NCBI GenBank assembly: GCA_947591155.1
Contig: CANQDA010000001.1
Span: 124,001 to 188,000 of the forward strand
Length of the DNA stretch: 64,000 bases
Direction of reading: 5' to 3'
Source: an uncultured Lachnospiraceae bacterium
GTDB taxonomy: Bacteria > Bacillota > Clostridia > Lachnospirales > Lachnospiraceae
The position numbers and the translations under genes were made by a program. This document shows, piece by piece, positions 43,501 through 51,226 of the stretch (its first letter is position 1; each line of letters starts with the position of its first letter). The notes beneath the pieces are model-generated. The model saw only the letters and a list, made by a program, of their open reading frames with translations, did not search any database and was not told where the DNA came from.

Positions 43501-44748
43501 GGAGCCTTTTCCCTGAAGCCGGGTGAGACGGCTGCATTTGCGCAGCTTCCGGCAGGCACCGATTATGATGTCAAAGAAGAATCACTGGAAGGCTTCAGCA
43601 CGGAATATCAGGAGAAATACGGAGCGCTACAGGCATCCTCTACCGCGCATGCTGTCGTGATCAATCGGCGCACTGTGCCGCTCACCATACGCAAGCTGGT
43701 GACCGGTGACAGCGCCGCCCCCGACAAGAAGTGGGGCTTTACCGTCACCATGTATGATGGAGACGATGAACAAACGGACACTTTCTCCCTCGGACACAAT
43801 GAGTCTTTTGTACTTAAAGGATGGCCGACAGGCACCACCTTCACCATTACAGAGACAGGCGCCAATCAGAATGGCTATGAAACCATTGTGACCGGCGCAG
43901 AGAACGTGAAGGGCGGCACTGCCACCGGCACTCTGCGCGACGCGGAAGCGGAAAACGGCATTACCGTGACCTATACCAACGCCTACACTAACGCTGCCCT
44001 GACGCTTATGACGCTTACCAAACGTCAGCTGGTGAACGGCAAAGAATCCGGGGAACACACCAATGTGCTGGCGGGAGACACGGTTACCTACGAGTTAACG
44101 CTTTCTAACGTCGGCAATGTTCCGGCCACAAATATCACTTTGGCCGACGCCATTCCCGCCGGACTTGTGCTCAACGAAACCAGCATCAGCGACGCAGGCA
44201 GCGTAGCCGCTGGTACTGTCACCTGGACAATTCCTTCCTTGGACGCTCAACAGAAAAAAACCGTGCGATTTACCATCACAGTACCTTCTGAAAAGGCCAG
44301 CGCCACTTGGACGAACCAGGCTCTTGCACGCTACGATAACGCTCCGGAAGATCCAGGCAAACCGGGCACTCTACAGGAAGTCCACTCCAATCAGGTAATT
44401 CTTTCCTTTGAGAAAAGCGGGGGCGAGGTGCCGGAAACGAAGCCATCCCCGGAAACAAACCCTTCGCCGGAGCCCGAATCCGAGCCGAAGCCATCCCCGG
44501 AAACAAACCCTTCGTCCGAGACAGAATCTGAATCCGAGTCCTCCCCGGAGACAAACCCTTCATCCGAAACGGAAACCGAGGCAAACTCCGAAACAGAGAA
44601 CAGAACCGAGACGCAATCTGAGACGGAATCCTCCGGAAGCCCAAAGACAGCCGATGATGCTCCGGTATCGCCATGGCTGTTCACAGCGTTTCTTGCTCTC
44701 TCCTTCCTGATGGTATGCCTACATTGCAGGAGGAAAGATACGTGGTAG
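40558..44748 (+). CDS. Large wall-anchored surface protein (Cna-B-like and DUF11 domains)
   Basis: The 1396-residue protein has a long signal peptide (KKGTVLLLGLVLTVSGIFG, then LASYAAS), a Thr/Asp/Pro-rich stalk (about 45-150), a large unassigned ectodomain (about 160-890), Cna-B-like domains (TKKLLDEDKNEISVAREFS; LTIRKLVTGDSAAPDKKWGF), a DUF11-type domain (about 1170-1285: VTYELTLSNVGNVPATNITL) and a Glu/Ser/Pro repeat built on SPETNPS. It ends in SPKTADD at 1361-1367, a hydrophobic helix and HCRRKDTW, the layout of a sortase substrate with an LPxTG-like variant. AGAGGAAAATCTGAAA precedes the ATG, and TATACT at 40489-40494 is a possible -10. It is the only plus-strand gene in its area. An adhesin role is inferred. 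Confidence 0.85.
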   Translation: MKKKKSAGNRHTVFIQHMCKKGTVLLLGLVLTVSGIFGLASYAASSDFDTDIPLETDFPDTETPMPDETAMDTAATDLPSSNTSDTVSAADEPATIAPQTDATAADTPATEPSSDTSWANTHSPDAPATEPTPDTTVPYTTLFGSKTDVADTAENETLITEESQTEVSAFSALPYQTMALETLHRIGLADAFGTGTVPADLFTAEKDGELFELSADWPGLASGSLYDNNDAIRSSLFPKIDGYHIVSATVHDTAIRHIGTLTTEIHGQEMTFVYYSADPVLNEQSVTVLEDGGTIALHYEQEEYEISYEVSGVPDVTADDVFGKNRPQKTRRHGYTLNVTVPRGYTGVVYIDGQFQIPNGDYDFLRLGSDPEYEGTTTGARISDKSLPRFFSRNGRYSKTNVTSHQNVRILMAKRGEFLRDYYQFDPHFWMAANEVSERIVANAAPVQITTTNVDNTYSYTWYFSTRVIPNEWKTYMLRTLEINGESVAVPFFESRPTDPNVSAETTLASGTRIRITLTYIEKDTLTPQSGLPINNYIRHYRLEVENAAESLTITKGTVTPATSSQNILRSASGVEAQYAIVQSRSTNWTGKQQGDITPASRQPSVGYLGYNRYGNSADGKFQGNVRFRPLSGFHTSGGMVTFLNSSGKSISIEEFTGPDSDGWYYIKLNANATDAIHPTSLEIKAAPNRYAVRYLPGNPVNGTVDNMPEFSGVTASLPTHTDTNNGSFYLLNGTYATSDTAVPIASAPTNSAAVPSTFLSWALTDENGNLASGNASDMFSYFPGAIGSLREMMSYAVYDRSLDLWLINLAAQWQNNRFQYFIDLQWSTPDGVVHTQNNAATIATTSGAQRDGQKLRFVLSKDADVITDFLKSHPGYRLSPDNAYLFDVDDNGHITIKFEQLPARLDVTKKLLDEDKNEISVAREFSMVLTLSYPEGATAFDGANLPGQPLSADYNGDYAYTVTNASGEQIKKTLSLADGRGAFSLKPGETAAFAQLPAGTDYDVKEESLEGFSTEYQEKYGALQASSTAHAVVINRRTVPLTIRKLVTGDSAAPDKKWGFTVTMYDGDDEQTDTFSLGHNESFVLKGWPTGTTFTITETGANQNGYETIVTGAENVKGGTATGTLRDAEAENGITVTYTNAYTNAALTLMTLTKRQLVNGKESGEHTNVLAGDTVTYELTLSNVGNVPATNITLADAIPAGLVLNETSISDAGSVAAGTVTWTIPSLDAQQKKTVRFTITVPSEKASATWTNQALARYDNAPEDPGKPGTLQEVHSNQVILSFEKSGGEVPETKPSPETNPSPEPESEPKPSPETNPSSETESESESSPETNPSSETETEANSETENRTETQSETESSGSPKTADDAPVSPWLFTAFLALSFLMVCLHCRRKDTW

Positions 44749-44757
44749 ACGACAAAA

Positions 44758-44816
44758 GTATCCCGTGAGATCCGAAGAGGCAGATCTGATTTCATGCCAT
44801 GAATCACACGGGATAC
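44758..44816 (+). terminator. Stem-loop after the surface-protein gene
   Basis: GTATCCCGTG (44758-44767) pairs perfectly with CACGGGATAC (44807-44816), with smaller inverted repeats such as AGATC/GATCT inside the loop. It begins ten bases after the stop codon. There is no U tract, so it may act as a 3' stabiliser or an inefficient terminator. Confidence 0.45.
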
Positions 44817-44839
44817 CTAGTCAAAGGATTCTATTCCTG

Positions 44840-45222
44840 CTATTCCTGTATTTCATTGATAAGCCGCCTGGGACGTTCAATCTCCGCATCCTTATCAGCA
44901 AGTTGTACATCCTTATCAGCAAGCTTTGCTTTCTGGCTGTCGATCTCCGCCTGCATCTCGTCCATCATGTACTGCGCGGTATTCCGGTCAAGTATCCGCA
45001 ACTCTTCTGAAAATATTCCCATAATTTTCTCCACATTCTGGCAAAGACGGTACACGTCTTCGTACATGGGCCTGAATTCCGGGTATCCTTCAATCAGCCG
45101 GAGGATCGTCTCAGGATCGTCCTGGCTGAGGAACGCAAGCCACGCCTCTGTTTCGCTTCTGATACTTCTATTTTGGGTGTTCTGATCGAAATTTTCTGAT
45201 CCAGATATTCTGTGTCCACCGG
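44840..45222 (-). pseudogene. Remnant of a transposase/Rpn-nuclease-like protein C-terminus (tentative)
   Basis: An open frame without its own start reads SETEAWLAFLSQDDPETI, then LIEGYPEFRPMYEDVYRLCQ, FSEELRILDRNT and MMDEMQ, and ends in a coiled coil built from LADKD repeats. This resembles, from memory, the C-terminal tail of a PD-(D/E)XK (Rpn-like) transposase-associated family common in Lachnospiraceae. The upstream part with the nuclease motifs is missing; the frame starts after a stop at about 45222, and an overlapping frame (about 45094-45285) carries LLRKTEIPVDTEYLDQKISI, suggesting a frameshift. Family assignment is uncertain. Confidence 0.4.
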
Positions 45223-45281
45223 AATCTCAGTCTTCCGTAAGAGATGCTTCAATATTCTGAATCCTTCGAGCCTGCACACTA

Positions 45282-45809
45282 TCAACCCTTCACCAACATA
45301 CCCATTTTAAACGACTCAATTGCTAATTCTATCGCCTGTGGATTACATTCTCGGTACTTGAAATAATATAACAGCAAATCAATATAGGCATCCAGCTTAT
45401 TCTCATCCCCAGGCGCAACATATTTTCCGCTATCAAACGGCATACACTCATTGATCAAAATATACACAGCAAACCGTTCATTGACGTAAATATCCTTTTC
45501 GGTTTCCGTATAATGTATAAACTGCAATGGTTTCCGTCTGAGAATCCAAGCAATCAGATAGGCAAAAATCTTTTCTGTCCGAACATTTTTAATCTTATGA
45601 AATTCTTTCAATCTCTCAATATCCGCATAGTAATCCAACACAACGCTGAGCATAATCCGTTCGTTGCACTGCACATCTTTCTCATATCCCGCACTGCTGA
45701 TAAAACTCTCCGCAGATTTTATCAATTCGCTCAATCTTTCCCGGAATTGTTTTATACCTACTTTTTCCAATAGCGCTTTGTAATCTTTTTCGTTCGCTCC
45801 GGACTCCAT
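45282..45809 (-). CDS. Unrecognised protein, third gene of the RelA/SpoT-domain unit
   Basis: I do not recognise this 175-residue protein. It looks soluble and helical, with KQFRERLSELIKSAESFISS at the N-terminus, then MLSVVLDYYADIERLKEF, YLIAWILRRKPLQF and VNERFAVYILINECMPF. There is no signal peptide. It starts one base after the stop of the 77-residue gene upstream, so it is in one transcript with the RelA/SpoT-domain gene. AT-rich composition matches that unit and differs from the core genes. It could be an antitoxin, effector or accessory protein; nothing in the sequence decides this. Confidence 0.6.
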   Translation of the reverse strand: MESGANEKDYKALLEKVGIKQFRERLSELIKSAESFISSAGYEKDVQCNERIMLSVVLDYYADIERLKEFHKIKNVRTEKIFAYLIAWILRRKPLQFIHYTETEKDIYVNERFAVYILINECMPFDSGKYVAPGDENKLDAYIDLLLYYFKYRECNPQAIELAIESFKMGMLVKG

Positions 45810-45810
45810 C

Positions 45811-46044
45811 TCACTTCAAAGCCTCCATTACCTTTAACTCGCTTAAGTCCGAATTACAACGTACAATAGTCGCCGCTATCCTAGACTGCAAGTTGCGGCG
45901 CATATTGGAAAAATACATGGCCTGTGCCTCTTTTTCCAATCTATAGGAAGAATTAGGCAAAGTATCCCTTTCTTGTTCGCCCGAAGCCACTTCCCTGATC
46001 AGGGCATCGATCCGGTCATGATCATATCTTTTCCGCTCAGTCAT
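45811..46044 (-). CDS. Small helical protein, second gene of the RelA/SpoT-domain unit
   Basis: The 77-residue protein starts MTERKRYDHDRIDALIREVA and is highly charged (basic in the C-terminal half: FSNMRRNLQSRIAATIVR). The ATG at 46044 has AAAGGATCAAATAC upstream and overlaps the stop of the RelA/SpoT-domain gene by 8 bp, which implies translational coupling. Its size and position are those of a typical antitoxin partner, but no antitoxin family is recognised. Confidence 0.6.
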   Translation of the reverse strand: MTERKRYDHDRIDALIREVASGEQERDTLPNSSYRLEKEAQAMYFSNMRRNLQSRIAATIVRCNSDLSELKVMEALK

Positions 46045-46948
46045 GTATTTGATCCTTTCTAAATATAATTCGATTTGCACGATCCTTAATACTAACATTT
46101 TGCCCGTCTGAAACATACTTTACCCGTCCCGTATTTTCCAACGACATCTCTGGTCTTTGCTCCAGCCTGGTCCAATCTACATATGTATCTTTTTCATAAT
46201 AATGATTACACGCATCCCAACCATTCTCCCCCATTTGATAGCAGGTAGAGATAATCTCATCGACAGAATCAAGCAGTTGCCCCAAAACTGTCGAATAACG
46301 AATCAGAAAACGGTTATCTTCTCTGTATGGATATTTCACGTGGTGGTCAAATTCTCCATATACTTCTTCCGGAAGGGTTCGCACTTGTATTTCACAATAG
46401 CATTCTTTATATCTTACAATATAATGCTGAGAACGATACCCTTTATTGGTATACTCCGCATGTATTTTATCCTGAAAGATGTCCCTGTCCCCATATCGCG
46501 TGTATGCGACAGGCTCTTCCTTCATATAATTGGAACCATATTCTTTCGATGGGAACAACCTGATCAGATCATCAAACACGCCTTCCCATTCTTCTTTTGA
46601 AAATAGAAGAATGCGCACTCCTATCAGATCCCGGACAATTTCCCGATAATTTGTCCTGTCAATTCCGCTATATTTAGCAAGTTGTTCTTTCCCGCATTTG
46701 CGTATAATCTTTTCAATCAGATGCTCCCCATCCTTTATTCTGCAATGAACCGAATGAACTTGATGGGTCAGATTCTTTATTATATATGACTGCAGATCCG
46801 TCGCACATTGAGTGAAAAAATCCTCATCATTTTCGTAGTCATTATATATGGCCTTCAACGTCTCCCATTTTAAACCAGAAATTTCAAAATATTTCTTCAC
46901 TTTATATTTTTCAAAAAAAGCCTCTCGTTCCAAATCCTTACAGCCCAT
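46037..46948 (-). CDS. RelA/SpoT (synthetase) domain protein, small-alarmone-synthetase-like
   Basis: The 303-residue protein keeps the RelA/SpoT synthetase motifs: HCRIKDGEHLIEKIIRK (Arg70, Lys72, Lys80), RDLIGVRI (Asp107, Arg112), GYRSQHYIV (Tyr171, His175), EIQVRT (Glu186, Gln188, Arg190) and GEFDHHVKYP (199-206). It has no HD hydrolase, TGS or ACT domain. It could make (p)ppGpp-type alarmones or, like toxSAS enzymes, pyrophosphorylate another target. GGAGGAATGA precedes the ATG. It is followed by two overlapping or abutting small genes. The unit differs clearly from the housekeeping relA at 37221. Confidence 0.85.
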   Translation of the reverse strand: MGCKDLEREAFFEKYKVKKYFEISGLKWETLKAIYNDYENDEDFFTQCATDLQSYIIKNLTHQVHSVHCRIKDGEHLIEKIIRKCGKEQLAKYSGIDRTNYREIVRDLIGVRILLFSKEEWEGVFDDLIRLFPSKEYGSNYMKEEPVAYTRYGDRDIFQDKIHAEYTNKGYRSQHYIVRYKECYCEIQVRTLPEEVYGEFDHHVKYPYREDNRFLIRYSTVLGQLLDSVDEIISTCYQMGENGWDACNHYYEKDTYVDWTRLEQRPEMSLENTGRVKYVSDGQNVSIKDRANRIIFRKDQIHD

Positions 46949-47387
46949 TCATTCCTCCAGCAAACCGTTAAGCGACGAGTCTATATAATAGACGGCAGAG
47001 CCATGAATAATCATGAACAAAATATGATCTGATTTCCCTCCTGCTTTCAAGAGTCAGATATTTGTTTTTCATTATCTCACATTCGCCCCCCAAACTGCAA
47101 GGAAAACCTGAGAAAACCGCTTACATCGGTTTTTCACCAGAACCAGAAAGATATACCATACCCATACAAGCGTTGAATAGAATGGCTAAACATTTCATAA
47201 ACTAAGTAAGCAGTATCCCACATGCAATGAATTTTTTGCCATACTCCAAAGCGATATGTATGGGGGTTACATCCCTTGCCATATCGCGAAAGATATCTCG
47301 TATTTTCTGAGTTACAGTGACTTCAAAACTTTCGGGCAGGACTGGTTTTACGTCAAAAAAGTGTATCTGTTCATAATTATCTGCCAA
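46949..47387. other. Spacer between the RelA/SpoT unit and the polysaccharide cluster
   Basis: This 439-bp AT-rich stretch holds no convincing gene. The only open frame is the doubtful 61-codon frame at 47202-47387. The part 46949-47200 probably contains the promoter of the RelA/SpoT-domain gene; no strong -35/-10 pair or terminator hairpin was identified. Confidence 0.5.
47202..47387 (-). CDS. Doubtful 61-codon frame after the ACP gene
   Basis: The frame starts with TTG directly after the ACP stop codon and encodes a 61-residue polypeptide with EQIHFFDVKPVLPESFEV and KFIACGILLT. No ribosome-binding site is separate from the ACP coding region. It may be the N-terminal stub of a gene lost at the end of the cluster, or chance. 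Listed because it fills the ACP 3' flank. Confidence 0.2.
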   Translation of the reverse strand: MADNYEQIHFFDVKPVLPESFEVTVTQKIRDIFRDMARDVTPIHIALEYGKKFIACGILLT

Positions 47388-47636
47388 TTACTTGCTGTCA
47401 AGATGCTTAATAAGCGCGTTGACAAATTCTCCTACATTTTTCGAACCCGATATCTCTGAAAGCGTAAATCTAATCCCGAACTCTCTCTCAATATCGGCTA
47501 TAAGGCTCAAGTGCGAGAGACTGTCCCATTCCTCAACGTCAGCGGCAGTGGTCTGTTCAGTCAGTTCTATCTCGTCGTTATCAAACACATCTTTGGCTAT
47601 CTCGTTGATTTTTGCAAGTACTTCGTTTCTCTTCAT
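47388..47636 (-). CDS. Acyl carrier protein
   Basis: The 82-residue protein has the 4'-phosphopantetheine attachment motif EEWDSLSHLSLI, with the modified serine in DSL near residue 40, and the usual acidic helical make-up. It lies one base after the FkbH-like gene, which points to a dedicated carrier for that enzyme rather than the fatty-acid ACP. I infer that it holds a glyceryl or similar acyl group for transfer to the polysaccharide or its precursor. Confidence 0.9.
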   Translation of the reverse strand: MKRNEVLAKINEIAKDVFDNDEIELTEQTTAADVEEWDSLSHLSLIADIEREFGIRFTLSEISGSKNVGEFVNALIKHLDSK

Positions 47637-47637
47637 T

Positions 47638-49362
47638 TTAATTTATCTCCTTTATAAATATTTTCTTTTCCTCATATTTGTCTACGGCCATGACGTAATT
47701 GTTTTCCGAAATTTCATTGAACCCCATATTTTTGTAGATGTCCTTAACCATCGCATTTTTCAAGGTCTGGATATATTCGCCGTAAACATGCTTATATCCT
47801 CGCTTCCGTGCCTCGCGCATAAAGCAATTGACGATGTATTCCTCCATGCCCCTCTTCAAAACACGACAGCTCATCAGCCAAGTATCGATGAAGAGCGCAT
47901 CATCGTTTTGCTTCTTCATGATGATTACGCCGACCAGCCCATGATCGCCAAATTTGTCACGGAGAGTGTAGTAAAGTGTCACATAATTCGGATCACTTGC
48001 TATTGACTGAATATCCGCGTCGGTATAACGGACGGTGCGCAGGTTGAACTGGTTCGAGCGCTGAGTGAGCTGAGCTATTCTTGAATACTTTGATTCTTCA
48101 AAAGGCCTCGCCTCACCTATCATTTCGAGGCTTTCAAGATAGCAATTAATAGACTCAAAAGAAGTCATCAGCTTTGTCCTCTCCAATTCCGCCTGATATA
48201 GCTTTGTCCGATCTAAGCCCGTTCCTGTAAACGATGCTGTCTCGAAGTAGTTCTGCTTCTGTAGATATCCAAGGTAAAGCGCGGGATCTTCGGGAAGTTC
48301 TGGAACCTCTATTTCAGGTATCATCTGACGCACGAGATTTCGCTCGAACGGGTTGTCGTCGATGAACACCATTGAGTCCATACCGATATTCAATGTTTTT
48401 TGAATAAGACGGATATTCGAGACTTTGTCCTCCCAGTTCGCGACAAAAAGGGCGATATCCGAAAGGCGAAGGATCATCTCGTCGTGCTTCTCAAATGGCT
48501 CTTTGGCAATCTCCTCATTGTTTTTGCTGCACACGCAAAGGATTATCCCGCACTCCTTGAGCTGTTTGAGCCAACGCTGAAAATCCGTGAAAACATGCCC
48601 CCTGCCCAATTCACCTATTTCGATATTATCCATTCCGTCGTCGCCGACGACTCCACCCCAGAGAGTATTGTCAAGGTCTAAAACGACACACTTCTTGATT
48701 CTCCCGACAAGTGCTTTCTGAACATCTATAACTGCCTTTGCGACATAAGGCAAAGCATCAGTTGATACTGTCATTTTGGCGTTGTAATACAGCGGTGCAT
48801 CATAAAACCGTTCAGCACCAACCTGAATTTGCACAGAAAGAAGATCTATCGGATATACGTTGTTGCAAGCTTCCATTGCCTCCGCAAGCATAAAATTAAG
48901 TTTGCGTATCTGATACGCAAATGAGGAACTGACCTTACAGGAATAATTTCCAAGCACTTTGTCATCTATTTCGGTAAAATTCATCTGCAGAATATTAATC
49001 CTGCCGTGTTGCGAAATCAAATCCCAATACATTGTAATCTTTGACATCACTGACGAGGCGAAGTCCGAGCGTGCTTCAAGTGGCAGGTCGAGAAATTCCT
49101 CATAAAGCTTGTCCGTCGCAAGCCACAAAAGTATACTGCTGGGACTGAATGAATAGACCTCCGAACACGGATCTAAAAGTTGCATCTCAATTTGATTGTA
49201 ATCAGCATCATAAACTGATATTGGAATGTTTTCAAGTATTCCATAGCCGCGAATGGCAACTGCCAAAAACTGCGTGGAGACATTGCTTAAAATGGCAAGG
49301 CAGCTTTTGATTCCCTCCACAGAATGTTTTGATTTTTGTCTTAGTTCTTTAAAAGTATACAT
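47638..49362 (-). CDS. FkbH-like HAD-superfamily protein
   Basis: The 574-residue protein has an N-terminal SGNH-like region, a HAD phosphatase core with CVVLDLDNTLWGGVVGDDG (DLDNTLW at 229-235) and VFIDDNPFERNLVRQMIPEI, and a C-terminal GNAT-like part (DKFGDHGLVGVIIM). FkbH enzymes take 1,3-bisphosphoglycerate, dephosphorylate it and load glyceryl on an ACP. The adjacent ACP gene fits this. AGGTAGAGAGAA precedes the ATG, six bases after the upstream stop codon. In this locus it probably supplies a glyceryl or lactyl-type substituent for the glycan. Confidence 0.88.
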   Translation of the reverse strand: MYTFKELRQKSKHSVEGIKSCLAILSNVSTQFLAVAIRGYGILENIPISVYDADYNQIEMQLLDPCSEVYSFSPSSILLWLATDKLYEEFLDLPLEARSDFASSVMSKITMYWDLISQHGRINILQMNFTEIDDKVLGNYSCKVSSSFAYQIRKLNFMLAEAMEACNNVYPIDLLSVQIQVGAERFYDAPLYYNAKMTVSTDALPYVAKAVIDVQKALVGRIKKCVVLDLDNTLWGGVVGDDGMDNIEIGELGRGHVFTDFQRWLKQLKECGIILCVCSKNNEEIAKEPFEKHDEMILRLSDIALFVANWEDKVSNIRLIQKTLNIGMDSMVFIDDNPFERNLVRQMIPEIEVPELPEDPALYLGYLQKQNYFETASFTGTGLDRTKLYQAELERTKLMTSFESINCYLESLEMIGEARPFEESKYSRIAQLTQRSNQFNLRTVRYTDADIQSIASDPNYVTLYYTLRDKFGDHGLVGVIIMKKQNDDALFIDTWLMSCRVLKRGMEEYIVNCFMREARKRGYKHVYGEYIQTLKNAMVKDIYKNMGFNEISENNYVMAVDKYEEKKIFIKEIN

Positions 49363-49368
49363 TTCTCT

Positions 49369-50541
49369 CTACCTGACTACATTTTTTATAAATCTTTTTA
49401 ACGAATCCCAGATTAAAGCACATGTTCTTTTGATTTTGTCTGAGCCTTTAATACTCCAGACGACTTTGCTGAAAGGTTCGTTATTTATTCTTTCAAAAAA
49501 TTCTTCTCTCCGATGATTTTGCTTTACTCTATCATGTATCATTGGATTACCGCTTATCGCGTCCCTGACAGTTCGCTTTTCAATAACAAAGCTGTCTGTG
49601 GCATTTTTCAAAAGTATTCCTCCTTTCAATGTATTGACCAAGGCTAAAGACACTCCGTATTTTTCTTCTTCTGCTGTAAATCTCAATCCCCAAAAATCGC
49701 CCATTGATATATCTGCAATTCGCGGAAATGATTTATATCTACAGTTCTCGCATGAGTGTCTGATATGTATTCTCAAGGAAACATATGCGTTGACCCACGG
49801 ATCTGTTATTCTGTTTCCATAATACACTTTGCCATTTTTGAATTTAACCATAGTTCCAAGATTTGTCCAACCTTTTGACTTATTTTTCAGATGAACTTCC
49901 TGAACCTCTGCTTTGTTTCTTTTCTCAAGTTCCTCAATGAACTTCCTGAATACCAAAGGAGAATTAATTCCCAAGCATATAAAATCTACCGTATAAAGGT
50001 TGGAATATTCTTTTCCAACAAATCCGTATAAAGCGCTTACCTGACAGGGTGTCCCGCAAAAAAGCACCTTTTCGCTATCCTCCAGCAATCTTTTGACCTG
50101 CCTGTAAATTCCTTCCGTGTCACTCTGGAAATATTTTGTGCGCATTATCCTTTTCAATCCGTCATAGTTTTTTGAAATATAATGGTGAGCCCCTTTCCAG
50201 TCATCATTATACACACAGCCAACTATGTAACCTCCATCTTTCAAAAATGCGTCGGCAAGGCCATAATACAAGGCCCCTGATGTACTGTTATACCGTATGT
50301 TTTTATCCTTGTGATAAACTTTGTATACCTCTGGTTCCTTATAATTTTCTTGTGAAGCATAATGACATCCCAAAACCGGGCAGGTTTTATCACATAATCC
50401 ACACTTAACACAAATGTCGAAATTTATTTTAGGAAACCAAAAACCTTCTTCATCTATCTCATATGTTATTGCATTGGCAGGACATATGTCGCCGCATGCT
50501 TTACAGCCTACACAATCCTTCTTTGAAACTTCACTTATCAT
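49369..50541 (-). CDS. Coenzyme F420 hydrogenase/dehydrogenase beta-subunit family Fe-S protein
   Basis: The 390-residue protein starts with two [4Fe-4S] ferredoxin motifs (CVGCKACGDICP and CVKCGLCDKTCP), then the FrhB-type N- and C-terminal domains (SGALYYGLADAFLKDGGYIV; LFCGTPCQVSALYGF; GDFWGLRF). Proteins of this class recur in polysaccharide loci next to pyruvyl transferases, and probably reduce a sugar or flavin cofactor there. The start at 50541 overlaps the stop of the preceding acyltransferase gene (ATGA), with GGAGGT upstream; an in-frame GTG at 50550 is an alternative. Confidence 0.88.
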   Translation of the reverse strand: MISEVSKKDCVGCKACGDICPANAITYEIDEEGFWFPKINFDICVKCGLCDKTCPVLGCHYASQENYKEPEVYKVYHKDKNIRYNSTSGALYYGLADAFLKDGGYIVGCVYNDDWKGAHHYISKNYDGLKRIMRTKYFQSDTEGIYRQVKRLLEDSEKVLFCGTPCQVSALYGFVGKEYSNLYTVDFICLGINSPLVFRKFIEELEKRNKAEVQEVHLKNKSKGWTNLGTMVKFKNGKVYYGNRITDPWVNAYVSLRIHIRHSCENCRYKSFPRIADISMGDFWGLRFTAEEEKYGVSLALVNTLKGGILLKNATDSFVIEKRTVRDAISGNPMIHDRVKQNHRREEFFERINNEPFSKVVWSIKGSDKIKRTCALIWDSLKRFIKNVVR

Positions 50542-51191
50542 GACTTCCACTTGACCTCCAAAGCTGATCTTGCCGGACTTCCTACTGCCATTGTCCCCGT
50601 ACGGATCCTGCCGGCTACCAAAGACCCAGCAGAGATTATCGCTTCGTCACCTATCTTACTTCCTCTGATTATTGTACATTTCAAGCCGACCCAGACATGG
50701 TCACCTATGATAACAGGCCGAGGTGGATTAGTCTGTTTCCCTTCCTCATCTAAAAGCGGATGGTGATCGGCATCATATATAAAGACTTCACGGGCGATTA
50801 AGACTTCATTGCCAATACTGATTTCCTTTACTGCCAATATAACAGCACCTGAATTTATGTACGCTGACCCAATCGTAACCAACGCGTCTTCTTTTATTTC
50901 GATTGTGGCCTTATAGCATAAACTTGTAGTACCAAAAAGCTCAAGTTTAGCCCCCTCTGACATTCTTATGAAAGCCTCTGTTTTAGAATGTTTGGGAAGG
51001 TAATAATTAATATTGAAATTCCCATCATGGAGAATAATCTTTGCTCCTTTTTTAAGATCTAGTACTGAATGTTTATACGGAATCAAAAATCCTTTCCCCC
51101 GCCGGTCTACTCTCCTGCTGAAAAAGTTATACCAGACAAATTTCGGCACACTGATCTTTGAAAGAAGAATTACCTTGCTTTTTATGCTCAT
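50538..51191 (-). CDS. Left-handed beta-helix (hexapeptide) acyltransferase, copy 2
   Basis: The 217-residue protein is a WbbJ/maa-like acetyltransferase with hexapeptide repeats and VIIGDHVWVGLKCTIIRG, GDEAIISAGSLVAG and TMAVGSPAR. It most likely O-acetylates a sugar of the polysaccharide. The ATG at 51191 follows GAGAGGTCGATT and aligns with the start of its paralogue; a TTG at 51239 would add 16 residues overlapping the upstream gene. It is the same length as the neighbouring acyltransferase and similar throughout, so the pair arose by tandem duplication. Confidence 0.9.
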   Translation of the reverse strand: MSIKSKVILLSKISVPKFVWYNFFSRRVDRRGKGFLIPYKHSVLDLKKGAKIILHDGNFNINYYLPKHSKTEAFIRMSEGAKLELFGTTSLCYKATIEIKEDALVTIGSAYINSGAVILAVKEISIGNEVLIAREVFIYDADHHPLLDEEGKQTNPPRPVIIGDHVWVGLKCTIIRGSKIGDEAIISAGSLVAGRIRTGTMAVGSPARSALEVKWKS

Positions 51192-51226
51192 AATCGACCT
51201 CTCTCTGAATAAAATGGTCTTTTGTC

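Noticed and set aside
47202..47387. Possible small gene directly after the ACP gene.
   Set aside because: TTG start without its own ribosome-binding site and no recognisable family; kept only as a very low-confidence entry.
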